A DNA stretch of 64,000 bases from Kappaphycus alvarezii (taxonomy: Eukaryota > Rhodophyta > Florideophyceae > Gigartinales > Solieriaceae). Under the pieces are notes generated by a model that made no database searches, had not been told where the DNA came from, and saw only the letters and a program-made list of their open reading frames with translations. Below, piece by piece: positions 16,926-29,700 of the stretch (position 1 is the first letter of the stretch; each line of letters begins with the position of its first letter). The stretch is from the NCBI GenBank assembly GCA_002205965.3, contig NADL03000084.1:310001-374000 (forward strand), written 5' to 3'. A program made the translations under genes and the position numbers.

Positions 16926-18809
16926 CATGCAAACAAAAAAGACCCTGAAAATTTCGTAGACTTCACATGTCAGCGTATTATAAATGATGAATTTTATTCA
17001 GATTTTATAAAAGGCCCTACTTTACAAAGAAGATGATCTTGCCAAGGAAAACACCTTTTCAGCTGAGAACAGGGAACTTACGGTAACTGACTGAATTATA
17101 GCTTCAAGTCCGTCGGAAAGTAACACCTTAGATTATGATCAATCACAAGAAACTCTATTGAAACTACATCCCGAGCAACTAAAAGTCACCGAAGAGGTGG
17201 AGAGTGATACTTGGTGTGGCAGTGGAAGTATTATAAAGGGTGAGATGTCGCAGTCGTTGAGCTACCAGAAGGATTTTCGGCTCAGCGGCGGGACAAACTG
17301 AATTAACATCCGCATCCACACAGAAAGCAACATGGTCAACCATCGGGCGAAAGGGTCGAAATTTACATGTCAGATATGTATATTAGAGAAATTCATAGGG
17401 AAACGGCAAATTATCGCGCGCTCGATCTCCTATGCGAAATTGATGCACTGACATCTGTCAGCGACCGAAGGGGCTTAAAAGCCTTCTTAAAATATTCGGC
17501 TCTCACTTTCGTATAGTTTATCCTTCGCATAACAGACTTTTGTGCAGATGCTGCATATTATTCCCTTTGATCGGTATTGATTAAATTGCAGACACTACCT
17601 TGAGTTACTCTCGTATACTTCGAGATTGACATATTAACAGCCGATATAAAGTATGTTATCGGACTTTATATTATGAACCACGAAGTAATAGCCCCATAAA
17701 AAGTTTTCAGTCGCCTAGATAAGCAAGTAACGCACGAAATGCGAGAAAGATACTTTCATTATGTTGATTTCTGGTACTTGGCGTTAAACAGATCCCAGAC
17801 CTGTCACGTTTTTTCTCCAATGAACATACGAAAGGAAAATTTCTTCACAAAGACTCAGCTGCGCAGATTTCACAGGCAGTTACCTCATTGAGGCACCTCT
17901 AAGTTTTTCAACCGTATCAAATGAGATAGGCCCGAAGAAGTCACACCGGAAAAATTTCGAAGTGTTGAGAGATTTCAAGACACTTTCACCCTTGCCAGTG
18001 GACTCAGTGCACACCTTACCATTTCACGTTACTTAAGGTGGTCAAGACCCCAGTTACAACTAAAAAATCATCATTTATATTATTAATGTCGATAATGATC
18101 CTTTTCGCATATCTTTGATAATGAAACGAGCTTTTTAGGCGCTCGAAGCGAGTATGTTTGGACGAAACTTCCCGAACACTGGGGAAACGTTTATACCTGC
18201 CTACTTTACCGAAATAAAATTGATAAAAGATCCAAACGTGGTCGTAAATTCATCTATTAGACTTGAATCGACAAATTAGAACTCATAGAAGGCCGTTTTG
18301 AGGCACGCTACGGCCTAGAAATGGGATATATTTCTACGCAGCAAGTTTAGGAAGATCAAGGTATCCCAACCCGACGCTGACAAACATCTTGCCTTTGTCT
18401 TCTCCGTCAAGGCGATGAAAGACACTCTCGGTCCGGAAGAACCGGTTTTTCCATCTTAGTTTTCAAAGAGTGCCCATAGTTCTAAAAAATGTCTGAAACA
18501 AGACAGACTCAGTTGTTTTACAAGAGCGAACTCAGCTCTCCGCCATTTTTCGGAAAGATATGGAAAGCCAAATATCCGGACTCAAGCTTAAATTATGCCT
18601 TTACTATACGATTCCTTCCGCTCGCTATCGTTCGTACCAACAATGTGATAGGGTTATCGACCATCAAGAGAAGTTTGTGGTTAACAAGATAGGAGAATGG
18701 CTGCAAACTTATTTTTTGCCTCTGTAGTTTGATCTAAACTAGAAATGCCTCCGTTCAAGGCTCTGAAATGAGGAAGGTAATTAGTGAAGGGATTTAAGTT
18801 TTTCTCCGT
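16926..18809. other. Non-coding, probably decayed repeat DNA
   Basis: No frame above 70 codons and no motif that could be defended. It leads into the copia relic, so it may be the 5' part of the same decayed element. Confidence 0.4.
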
Positions 18810-19600
18810 AGGCTTACATTCAAAGTTACATTGAAAAAGGAATTTTTAAAGGAAAAAATCGGAAAGACTGTGATATGGCACCGTTCGGCGCCAAGCAGGC
18901 TCTGTACTATCCGGGAGCAAATTGTTTCCTATCAAGGCCTAGTGTATGATATATAGACGATCAAATTATATATGGAAACTCAGATTTCAGGAATCTATCC
19001 AAAAAACACCAAGGAGACTTTTTGAAATGAAGGACGAATCTCCTATTTCGGCGATTTCACAGAATAAATCATCAATAATCTAAAGAATACGTTCAATGAC
19101 GTTGACTGAACTCTTTTACCGGATAAACATCGAGAAAATTCCATTAAAAAATCATTCGGGAAATCCAAATTGATGAGAATGAGTTTTTCTTGGCGAGCCT
19201 AGTTTCGGCCTGCTTTCTTTTCTTTGAGACAACCCAAATTTCCAAAGAAACTCACGCTCAATTTCGAGGAAAAAAGGCTTCAATAATTCACTACTTGAAC
19301 AAGAGGGTCGGGTACGCTACCGAAAAATTTAATCTCTTATTCAAAAGCTCTATTTCAAGGGAATCCGTGTTTTTGGTGTTCCGGATGGTTTTTTGCTAAC
19401 AAAAAGGAAACATCCTCTCAAATCGGACCTGTAGTGTTCACATATAGCTAAAGCGGAACAGAAGCTCCTATTTCTTCCAAATGTTACAAAGCTCGCCGGA
19501 TAACAAGTTCCGTTATGGCTAGAGTACCTATTGCCTTTAGCGATATGTATGATATCGCTCTGAACTACTCCCTAGACCTTTCGAGGCCCTAAATAATGAT
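18810..19600 (+). pseudogene. Decayed Ty1/copia reverse transcriptase
   Basis: In one frame from 18874: FGAKQALYY (copia YGLKQAPRAWY block), then after an in-frame TGA, YIDDQIIYGNSDF at about 18950-18990 (copia YVDDIIITGN block). After a shift, FEMKDESPIS at about 19021 (copia FEMKDLG.I block). Order and spacing are those of a copia RT. A possible EFLKEKIG upstream corresponds to the AFLNG.L.E block. Further similarity towards 19600 (RNase H part) is uncertain. Many stops and shifts: dead. Confidence 0.5.
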
Positions 19601-20361
19601 ATAGTAGTGGAGATAGCAAAAGATTAGTTAATTTGATGAGCAAAGAATCAAGGACATCGGAGAAACACATGATAAGAGGTATCGCTGCTTTTCGGGAAGG
19701 ATATCGTGACAAGATCATCTCCAACATCGGAATTTCCAAACTCAAGTGATATTGCAGACTGTTTACAAATCTAGTGAACCAAGAATTTTTTCAAGAATTT
19801 TTTAGCAATACCATTGAGAATGGTCATTTAGACTTGCAACGCGATCAAAGGATACTTTGGATAGAGTTGAAGTAAAGAGGGAAATGTTTGGGTGTTTTAC
19901 TAGTAGAAGATATTTCTGACGTATCCCATAGCTTTCCAGACAAGTAGAAAATTAGCAGTGGAACAATTTTGAGTGTCATTCATCGACATCCTCCTTCTTC
20001 CCATTTTGTTATTTTCTTGAGCATTCATGATATCTGTCGCTTCCATATTTGGAATTTTTTATTACACATGCTTTCGATTCTATAACAGGGCTTTTTCCAA
20101 AAAATATCGCTTGGTATCCTTCTCGGCATCTTTCCTCAACTACCGCGGGCCACAACAGAAGCACTACGTCACTTTCGAAGAGCCAAGGTTACATCCCTTT
20201 AAACCAATGCTACAGGGCACAGATGTCTCCTTGAATATAGCTGAGAGTTGCAGCAGAAATTATTCAAAAAAATCTGAGAATTAAGCTCGAGAGCAAACCA
20301 AAGGCCCGGAATCCTCTCGACATTGGTGCTAAATACATTTAGCACCAACATGTGCAATGCA
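19601..20361. other. Non-coding spacer with one short dispersed repeat
   Basis: Holds a 50-bp dispersed repeat copy at 19880-19930. The 85-codon frame at 20027-20284 has no supporting motif. Confidence 0.4.
19880..19930 (+). repeat. Short dispersed repeat D50, copy 1
   Basis: Core TTTGGGTGTTTTACT, then GAAGATAT and GTATCCCA; matches copies near 46.6 and 51.2 kb. Confidence 0.5.
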
Positions 20362-20706
20362 TTTTGGCAAGGGAGGAGTGTAGCTTTACAGTATAGTTCA
20401 GTCAGTACTTTCCAAGTGTCTTCGCAGCTAAATTGCTTCCCCTGCTGCGTTCCTTCAGATATTGCATTTAGCGATAGCACCCCTTCGAATTCTCCCTCTC
20501 CTCTCCCGGTATGATTAATATTTTGAGAAATGAAGCAACTTAGATGATACTGTCTGTCGCATCCGTCATCTTGCTCTGCTTTGGAACTTACCGATTAGAC
20601 CCAACCGATATTCTTGCCCTTACGTCCCTCGCATAGCCATTGAATCTGTTGATTGTACAGCAGTTCATAACACTGCGTAAGAATCGCGTTCCATACAAGG
20701 CGTTCC
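20362..20706 (+). repeat. Dispersed repeat R340, copy 2
   Basis: Partner of 13997-14330. Ends with a 14-bp tandem duplication, GCGTTCCATACAAG twice, at about 20691-20718, absent from copy 1. Confidence 0.7.
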
Positions 20707-23700
20707 ATACAAGGCACTGCCAGAGGGGTAAAGTGATGAAAAAGAAGTCTACTTAAGTATAACTGGATAAAATCAGCAGTAAGTTATGAGCAGCCCGGAC
20801 TCCTGTAGCAAGGGATGACTATGAAGGAGAAGAAACAATTGAATTTGTTGCAGGGGCTAATTAGTGGGTTTTCGTAGCATCAATGAGCAAGTTATTCCCT
20901 CTAAATAGAATGAATTTAAAATATTACGCCGGTTACATGGAATTCTAGCAAATAATGAGTGCGTAGAACATCTCTATTCGTGTGGAAACGGGATATTATG
21001 CATTTAGACATCGAGAGATGGTCCTTTGTCAGAAAAACCGCCAGACATCACAATTTAGAAGAAACAGGAGGTATGTTAATGGGAGACCTACCAATGCTGT
21101 AAACTAGGGGAATGTTGGAGTTGGGGTTGCGTATCTAAGAGGATGACAGAATTAATCATTCTGTGTAGGGAGATGTTGGAAGACCAGATGTTTCAAATGG
21201 CGGAAATCAAGTATTGTAAAGCAGCCACTAATCAATCTTGCAGCGCAAGCTATACTGTCAAATGCCGCACGCATCCTCGCCTCCCTTGACTCGCCGATTT
21301 AGGTACAGGGTCGCGGAGACGCAGATCCATTTCTGTTTTCTCCTTTCCTCCTCTCTAAACTCCATTTAGATTCCACCCCGCTAGAAGTGTCATACAACGA
21401 AGTAAAGTAAACCATAATTTCCCCTCTTACAGTGACTGAGTCGGTTGGATAGATATATTGTAGAAACCAATTGACTAAAAATTGTCTCTTTTTATCTCTT
21501 TGACCTAAGGTTTAATAGGGGGTGTATTTACTTTGGGAGCTCCGGAGGCTGAGAATCAGAAGGGCTTATGGGCAAGGCGTAGTGTAAACAAGAAGATATC
21601 AGACGACGTTATTATATACAGAAAGATATAGAATGAAGATTTAGAGAAATCTATATATCTATTCGTGACACCTCTTGCCAGCCAAATGGCAACGAAAAAA
21701 GTTTCTGGATGCCATCCTATCAGATTGGAAACTGGAAAGGAGAGCAGTCTTTCCCTCTCGGTCTATGCATAAATGAAACCTTGGCACTTTCTGTACTTGT
21801 CTTATATGGAGGCCTTAAGACTAGTGATAGAGTTGAAGCTTCAAATACTGCAGTGAGAGAGGGCTAATGGGTTGGCGAACTTAACGTCGAAATAGTCTGT
21901 TACAGCTATCTTTACTTTTGCATTGATCTCGGGCCTTGTCCTGTGGATGGTACAAGTCGAGGATCAATGATGGCGGAATACATTGCCGTCTACAGTTTGA
22001 ACTCTACATAAGACCTTGTGCGAGTTTTTTACTCCTTCGTAGTATAATGATTTAGAGGTCCCCTGACCTGTTTTACCTGACCACAGAGACAGTAGTGAGT
22101 ACGTGAACATCACTTGATCCGTGCGTTTTTCCTTCGCGTTGAAGGTATATGAGAAAATCTATTTCACTAGCACGACTTCCTCGCCAGTTTATCGCGAGGG
22201 TGCAATCAAGGGGCGATAGTGTTTTTAATCTGCAGACGTAATTATTTTTTTAAGGAAAAGCATCGAATATAGAATAAAATTGTTCGTGGTGAGTCTATTG
22301 CGACACCTCCCATACTCACAGGATTCCGACTTCTCGTAGGCACATTATGAAAGGGTATTTTATTACTTGGTATTGAGCGGGATATAACTCAACAGAATAA
22401 GCTCTCAATGGCTAGATTAAACCGGAAAGGGGGGATGTACTCCAAAAAAACCAGTACAAGGGCATATAGTTGCCGAAGAAGAGTATAATTTTTGTCTGTG
22501 AATATGAAAAATTGTTACTAATGGAAGAAGAGTGATTTTTAGCCACAGTGCAACGAAAAGTGCAGAAAAATGTTCAATTGCCGATAAGGCAGTATATTTT
22601 TCAAGATAAGGCACGGGTGACTCCTAAAGCGGATCCCAAGCCAGAAGCGACAACAAATGAAGGTAATTTCTACGTCGATAAGATGCAACAAAATTCGCCG
22701 AGTACTACGCGGTGTTTCAAGAGCTCTGGAAAAGGCGATGCAGCCTACAGTGAAGTTGAAAAGAATGGAAGAACCATGCGAGAGCCATTTTACGGAGATA
22801 AGTGCTGAAAAAATTCTCCAAGTTGCGGCTGTAGATGAATGATATGGTGTAAGAAATTCAGAAGAAGAGGCGCCTGGAAATTTTCCTGTGTGAGAGGTCC
22901 GAGAGATATAAAATAAATCTTGGGTATGCTTTTGTTGTCGAATGGTAAAAGGTGGTTGCTTATCTGTGCTTAGCGGACGTTATGTCACCTTCTACGGACT
23001 TTTTATTCGGGAGAAAGATGCAAGAATTCTTTTTTTCTAATTATACATTAGTGCACCCCGGTTTTCGATCGGATTGCTGATCTGCAATTGAACTTTTAGG
23101 TAGATGAGGTGTAAAATCGCTTGGAAGCCGTTTCAAGCAGGAAGGAACAGCTCAAGGCGTTGCAGAATAAGTTCGTCGACATGAAGAGGAACCCTAGATA
23201 AGGGTTAGGGTCTGACATTTATGAACACTTTAGGTCGGACTCAATAGCTTTAAGATATCAATATCAGACGAAATAGTGCTAATTAGATTCATAATGGACC
23301 CTCCTGGACTTCTTTAAGGACAAGCTATACTTACATTCAGAATTAAGACGCTATTTCAGCACATTTTCGGGTTTTTAGTCGGCACAACAGATCATGGCTA
23401 GGGAGAGATTCATCCGAGTTTAGGAAGTAAGCTCTTTGATCAGGAAAGACTCGAATGAATGAGTTGGATATACATACATGCAGATAAATTGCTTCTAATG
23501 AATTTTAAAGGAAAATATGATTCGAGATTTAATCAAAAAGAAAGAAGACAAGGGGTCGCGCTGCTGGGAAAACTTTCCTGGGGAAATGGGTGTGGTGACT
23601 GAACCTTTTAGTTGAGAAGTAAAACTTCCCAATGAAGTTAAAAAGAAATGCTGAAGGATGTGAAGAGAGATATTTAGGTACCATTATCTCGTTTTTCACC

Positions 23701-26700
23701 TACTTATGATGTCTCTCGCACCTTATTCTGTAGTTTTGTATAATTTATTCTCGATTTACTGATAATCACTTACAGTAATTGTTTCAAGTAGTTCCGCTAG
23801 ACTGACTAGGCTCTTTCCTTCGTAAAATATGTGGCGGAATGGATGAATATATGTATGATATTCAGGACCTTTATTCGAGGCGAACGTTTTCTGCCCCATG
23901 AATAGCACAGACACGGAAAAGGTGATTTGCGATGAGCGTACAGAGGTTGAATTTTTGTATACATCTTGAAGATTGCTTAAACTTATTTTAATGGATTCCT
24001 CGTAGCACTTACAAAAGATAAAGTTGAAAAAGTTCCCAGATTTTCGGTGGAGGAACTGTCGACGCAGTTGAGTTAGCAACATAAAGTGTGTATGGAAAGG
24101 ATTTTTTAGAAAACTAAATAGAGGTGATAGATTATTTTGGGTCATCGGGAGGGACCACTCATCAATTAAAATGATACTTCAGTTCCCAAACTAGACGGAA
24201 TCCTTCCTATACATTGATTTGAAAATTTTCATTTTAAGAATGCATTACTGCATATTATGTATATGCCAATTCGTGATATAATGCATAATTTAACAACTTA
24301 TCGCCATATAAAAATCATTTAGATTACAGTGAGTAAGCGAAAGCATGATTTAGTGCCTTCTGGGGACCTGTAAGATAAATTTGGACCAAAAATACGTGTA
24401 TGCGAGTTTTACTTTGTGTAAGTTAATGAAAAAGAGTACTAGAAAGTAGATATTATTCTTCTTTCTGGTGAAAGATTTGAATGCTCGTATATCACAAACA
24501 TACCCAATCCCACGACTGCATCGAGCCTTTGACCTGAGTTTCCAAGCGATAATACCAGTTTGATATATCATTTTTGTCTCATATTTCAATTGGAAATGAA
24601 GTACTGAAAAGTCATACAAATTAGAGTAATCATTTTCTACGGCTCAAATATACTTTTGACTAAGCCTTTAAGTTATTCTGTCTGACTCTATGGCGCAGAG
24701 ATAATTAATCTTTGTAAAGGGTTTTGGCATATTTACATAGTTACCTTGGAAAATCTGGATGAAAAATTCTAAATTATCGCTTTCCGTCGAAGCTAAGTTA
24801 GTTTGCTCATCTAAATAATCAAATTCAGTAAGATTTGAACTGCATTTTCCGTGGAAGAGTTTTGCCAGAACATAAAAATAATACCTAATAGTTCGCAATT
24901 CATTGCGGGTAAAGTTTCCAACAGATTTGGGGCCGCACTGAACCTTACAGATCTCTTTTGGTGCTCAAAAGTTCCAATAATTTCACTGTAATTGAGTTCG
25001 TTAGGGTAAATTCCGAGATGTTCGCAAGATTGAAGTAATTTAGCGGTAATAAAGATAGTCTATAAGCTCTAGAGTGCTCAAGGGACTGCTTTAAACACCT
25101 AAAAATTGAAATTAGCTAAGATAAGGTTACTACTAAGGACTTTCGAGGATAAGATGTGTCCTAATTACCGTTACACGTACTAATACTCTCAAAGGATAAT
25201 ATCCAGGACGGTTGAATATAGTGAGTAACTTGAACTGAAGATTATTTTGGATGGTTTCATGCAAAAACAATTAAAAACAATTCAGAGAAAATGACTAAAA
25301 GTCATGCAATTTATTCGAGCATTTAACAGTTGTGATACTCTGTGAGATGTTCTAGTTTTGCAGTCGATTTTCTGTCCCCAGAATCAGAGAATTTCGTGGG
25401 TACGTTCGCAGTAACTCGTCGATGTGCTCAATTTACTCGAAAAGTTAGACGGAGACATACGCAATTTATGTCCCTACCATGTTTAAAGACCGTTTCTGCA
25501 GAGATCCTTGAACTTTCTGCATTCAATATTTTGTAAGCAGTTACTTTATCATCCTCTTGGTCATATCTACGTATCAAATTTTCCTGTTACATTCATCACA
25601 AGAAATCCGCGCATAATTGTGAAAAATTTGTGCACAAAGTCAGCTTTCCGGCGCGACAGGAACAAGTATTGAAGATTATACAAATGAACTGTATCATTGA
25701 TTCTTGTATAATATCGATTATAATATTATTTCTCAATATATACAGTGGGCGTTTTTTTTTGCGGGGATCGTTTATATTTTATGCAGATTATGTGGGAAAG
25801 AAATTAAGTCCAAACTTCGGGGAGCTTTTATCGACATTTTTTATGCTAATGATATTTATGTGTTTCCGGTTGCTCAAAAAATGTGGTCAGAAGGGGGAAA
25901 TTACGAGTAACGAAAAAGTTTGAAGATACCAGATCACGAAATGGAGAGCTAACTCCTATTGATGTGTACTTCATCTACAAAGTCTTAGGATCAGAGTTCC
26001 GTGTGCTCATGAAACTGGCTTCGATGTCAAATATAACCGAGTTCAACAGGTTTTTCTTGTGCTCTACTTTTGAAGATCTGGAAAAGCTTGTTGTTTGTTT
26101 CAGTTTGTAAAAGGAAAATGTCTCAGACCTCATCTAAATACATACATTATTTTAATCAACAGTATACGGATATGAAAAGTGAATTAAAAATATCCCAAAT
26201 TTGCGGAGAGTGAACAGTTCAGCAGCCTTTATAAAATCCAAAAAAGGTAAAAGCGTAATTCTTTGAAAATATTTCCTAAAAATATATGGCACAGGGAATA
26301 GAAGAAATGCTAAGAGCATCCTGACTTTTTTTACACTATTAGGCTCCAAATTACTGTACTAAGTACCTATGCCTCTTTGAGAATAAATTTTCAAAGAACG
26401 TCAGGATTTACTTCATAGAGAGCAATTTATTCTTCAAGCAGCCTTCGAATTTCTTTGCGTTGTTTACTATCTTTATAGTCTTTCCCATCTTAATATTTTA
26501 TTTAGCGAAAAGGGGCGTCATTAATAATTGAGATGATTTCTATATACCACACAAGAAGTTACAACAGGTGTAGTGGAGGTAGTTGGGCCTTTTTACAGAA
26601 GAAGTTTAGCACATCGCGATAAACTGCGCGGGGTGAATATTTTTGGCTAATATTTTTCTGCATTCAACGACCATTTGCCATTTGCATGGTACAAAAATGT

Positions 26701-29700
26701 GCGAAAAGTACTACAGTAGCAAAGGAAGCTCAAACTGGCCCTCGAAAGTAGATAAATGATGAAACTTTCTGCCCAGGAATCTGTCAAGTCCAGAGTCAAA
26801 TAAAGTCAGTGATTATAGATCTCATGTTACTGTAGGGCGAGAGTATACCTAATGTTCTTTTCGAAGAAGACAATTTAATGTAGAGCCTGATTGACTCAAA
26901 AAAGTAAATAAGCGAGGCTCAAATACTCATAATGCTCAGCGGACAACACCTCAGATTTTTGCATGCTAAAAAAAAATACTGCGACCATTGTAAAGTTTTG
27001 GGAATACCAGAAGCTGAAAAAAAGACTTGCTGCCGATATTAAACTTGACCGATCATAAAGAACAGGTTTTTCCACCTGTACTCAGAGTCAAATTACAGAG
27101 TAAACAAATTTTTTACGTCCAAAGCTGACTTCTAACTAATGTATCATTTGAAATCGCAACTATATACTTTTTTCAACTTAGTTTTCTCTTGAGGTCCAAC
27201 TTCAATTTTTCTCGAAAATTTACTCACCTGTATCGTAAGAAATATTTCAATAAGTATCTGTAGACCATTTTTGCTGTTTCAAAAGCGTCAATGCCACATA
27301 TAAAATCACAAATTATGAAGTTTTGTGAATATTGTCGGTGGGAATGACAAGAAAAGAGGTATTCGGAGTAACGTACTAGAGCTTTACCCCTCAAAAAAAC
27401 TTAAATCGAAACCGGAAACCACATAGTACTTGAAAACATATACTGCACCAATGATACCGCTATAAATCTCACTTGACAGATCAGATGGCAGATTAATTCT
27501 TTATGAACAGGCTAGGAAACTTATGTTTCCTCATCAGCTTTCAAATTGAATTCTTCGGTACCTTTCATACCGATGGGGCCGGATGCAATATTATATATTC
27601 TATTTCCCCAAAACCTCCCAAAAAAGCCTGATGACTGTACTGAAACGGCTGTAAAAGCTTCAAATCTTCTATGGAAACTATAATGCTGTCTTATTCCCTC
27701 TCAAACTTCGAGGGTTTAAAGTCTTTTTATCAGGAAGATTAGAAGATTCAAAAAATCAAATGGCAAAAAGCTTTCAACACTTAGAAGGTAATTTACCTCT
27801 TAATATGCTCAAAAATCACATTGTTTATGATAGTAATATAGTTTATACAAAAAATGGTACTTGCGGTCTAAAAATATGGCTCTTTTACGAATTTTATTAA
27901 TGCAACATGTTTCTCGAAAAAAACACACACAATAATTACAGGAAAATTTATAAACATTCTCGTCATACTCTTAAGTATGGCACTTATGGAATAAAAGTAC
28001 TCCGTTGCTAAATAAGAGAAACTTTATGACGAAATTTAAACACAATTTGATTTGTTCTGATTCATCTGATGTAGACAGTAGAGTACTCAGGCCCCTTGGT
28101 CATTTAGATAAGGCAATGTCAACAATCTGCAGTCCATTTAATTCCCTGATGCGAATGAGCGACAGGGTATACTATTTTGATGAAGTTGGCGGAAATTCTA
28201 CGCATCGAGTGCTTTTTTTGTCCTAAAGAAAAGCTGAATCGGTTACAACTCAGCAATATCAAAAGAAAGCTACCCCTAGTACTACCTAAACATAAAAGTC
28301 GACATCGATAGCCTCATGATTTGTAAGAATCATTGGTAAAGTTTCTTGAAACCCTTATTGAAAGACTTTGGGAAAATTTGATTGCGTTGTTACCTTTATG
28401 CAATTTTTGTTTACATAAAGAGCTTCATAAGACTAATACGGATGCTAATATCTAATTTAGACATAAACAAATTCTCGCTGAGGGACACAATAAAAATAGA
28501 GTGCACCCAATTTTCGTACATCTTTTGCGTTTTCATTTCTAAATCTGTTGCGGGAATTAAATATTAAACTAGTTAATAAAATGACACGATTTATCATTTT
28601 ATGCTTCTAAAATTATATGACATTATATTCTTTAATGCTTAGAAAAATTATACACTGGCCACATAAATTCAAATTTATCTTGATGAATGGGGTCTCAGGG
28701 TGAGGAAATGAAAATTTTTAAAATGAAAGAGCCGTTCTTCTTTTTTTGTCTACACGACTCATATGAATTTATTCTGCGAGATTTAGTATATCTGGTTGAT
28801 AATTTAGGCTTAGCTGAAATAGTTTCAAATTTAATAATTTAAATCTGCCAATAGAGATCAAGAAGCCTGTGAAAAATATGAATTTTAGGCTCCAGCAGTA
28901 ATTAAATTAGCTCCCAACGCCAGCACTTTGAGAAGAATTTTCATTGTTAGCTACCTGGTAAAAGGAAAAGATTGTAAAATTACAGGCCAAAAATATGAAC
29001 CCTTAGTCCTTCGGACCATTTACACTTCCCTTGGTACCATATTTGCAGTATGTGAGAAGTTTAATAGTTAAAAAAAGCTTACTTGCATCTTCCAGGCTTC
29101 CTCTAGACTCTATTTATACCTTAGCCCCATAAAGGGAAGCATATTTTTGATGAAGCGGAAATTGTGATATATCCCTAGAAATACACCTATAAAATGCCAC
29201 TGATATTTTCTCAAAACCAAACATTTTGGAAAAAGAGGAACGAAATTTTTACACGTTACAAAAAAGGGGGAAGAATAACATTAAGAGGCGAAGAAGCCAA
29301 ACCCTCCCGACTGAATATCCCAAGAGTCAAATTATTGTCCCATATGACTATTCACATAAGTCTTGCGAAGTTTTTAGTAGATATAATTCTAAAAAAGATA
29401 ACCTAAAGCCTTAAGATACCTGGAAGATCCCTCTTTTTGAATATGGGGGACATCCAAAAGATATAGAGGTATATTTTCTCAAAAGCACATACCAAACACG
29501 TAAAAAACAAGGAAATAAACCAATTAAATAATGGAGAAATTTTTCATTAATAGGAGATACAAATGCACAATGGAGACGCAAGGGTATATACCTGCTAAAT
29601 ATACCAATACATCAATTCTGATTAAAAAATATTTGGCGAGAAACAAAGGAATAAGATTGCATGAAATTTCAAGTATCTCTTTCCAGTATCTCTTTACTTG

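Noticed and set aside
22540..23200. Possible Gag-like relic with Lys/Glu-rich frames
   Set aside because: No zinc knuckle or other diagnostic residue; composition alone is not enough.
23756..24145. 129-codon frame in the desert, minus strand
   Set aside because: Longest frame of the AT-rich region but without motif, splice signal or second copy; length is within chance for so many frames scanned.
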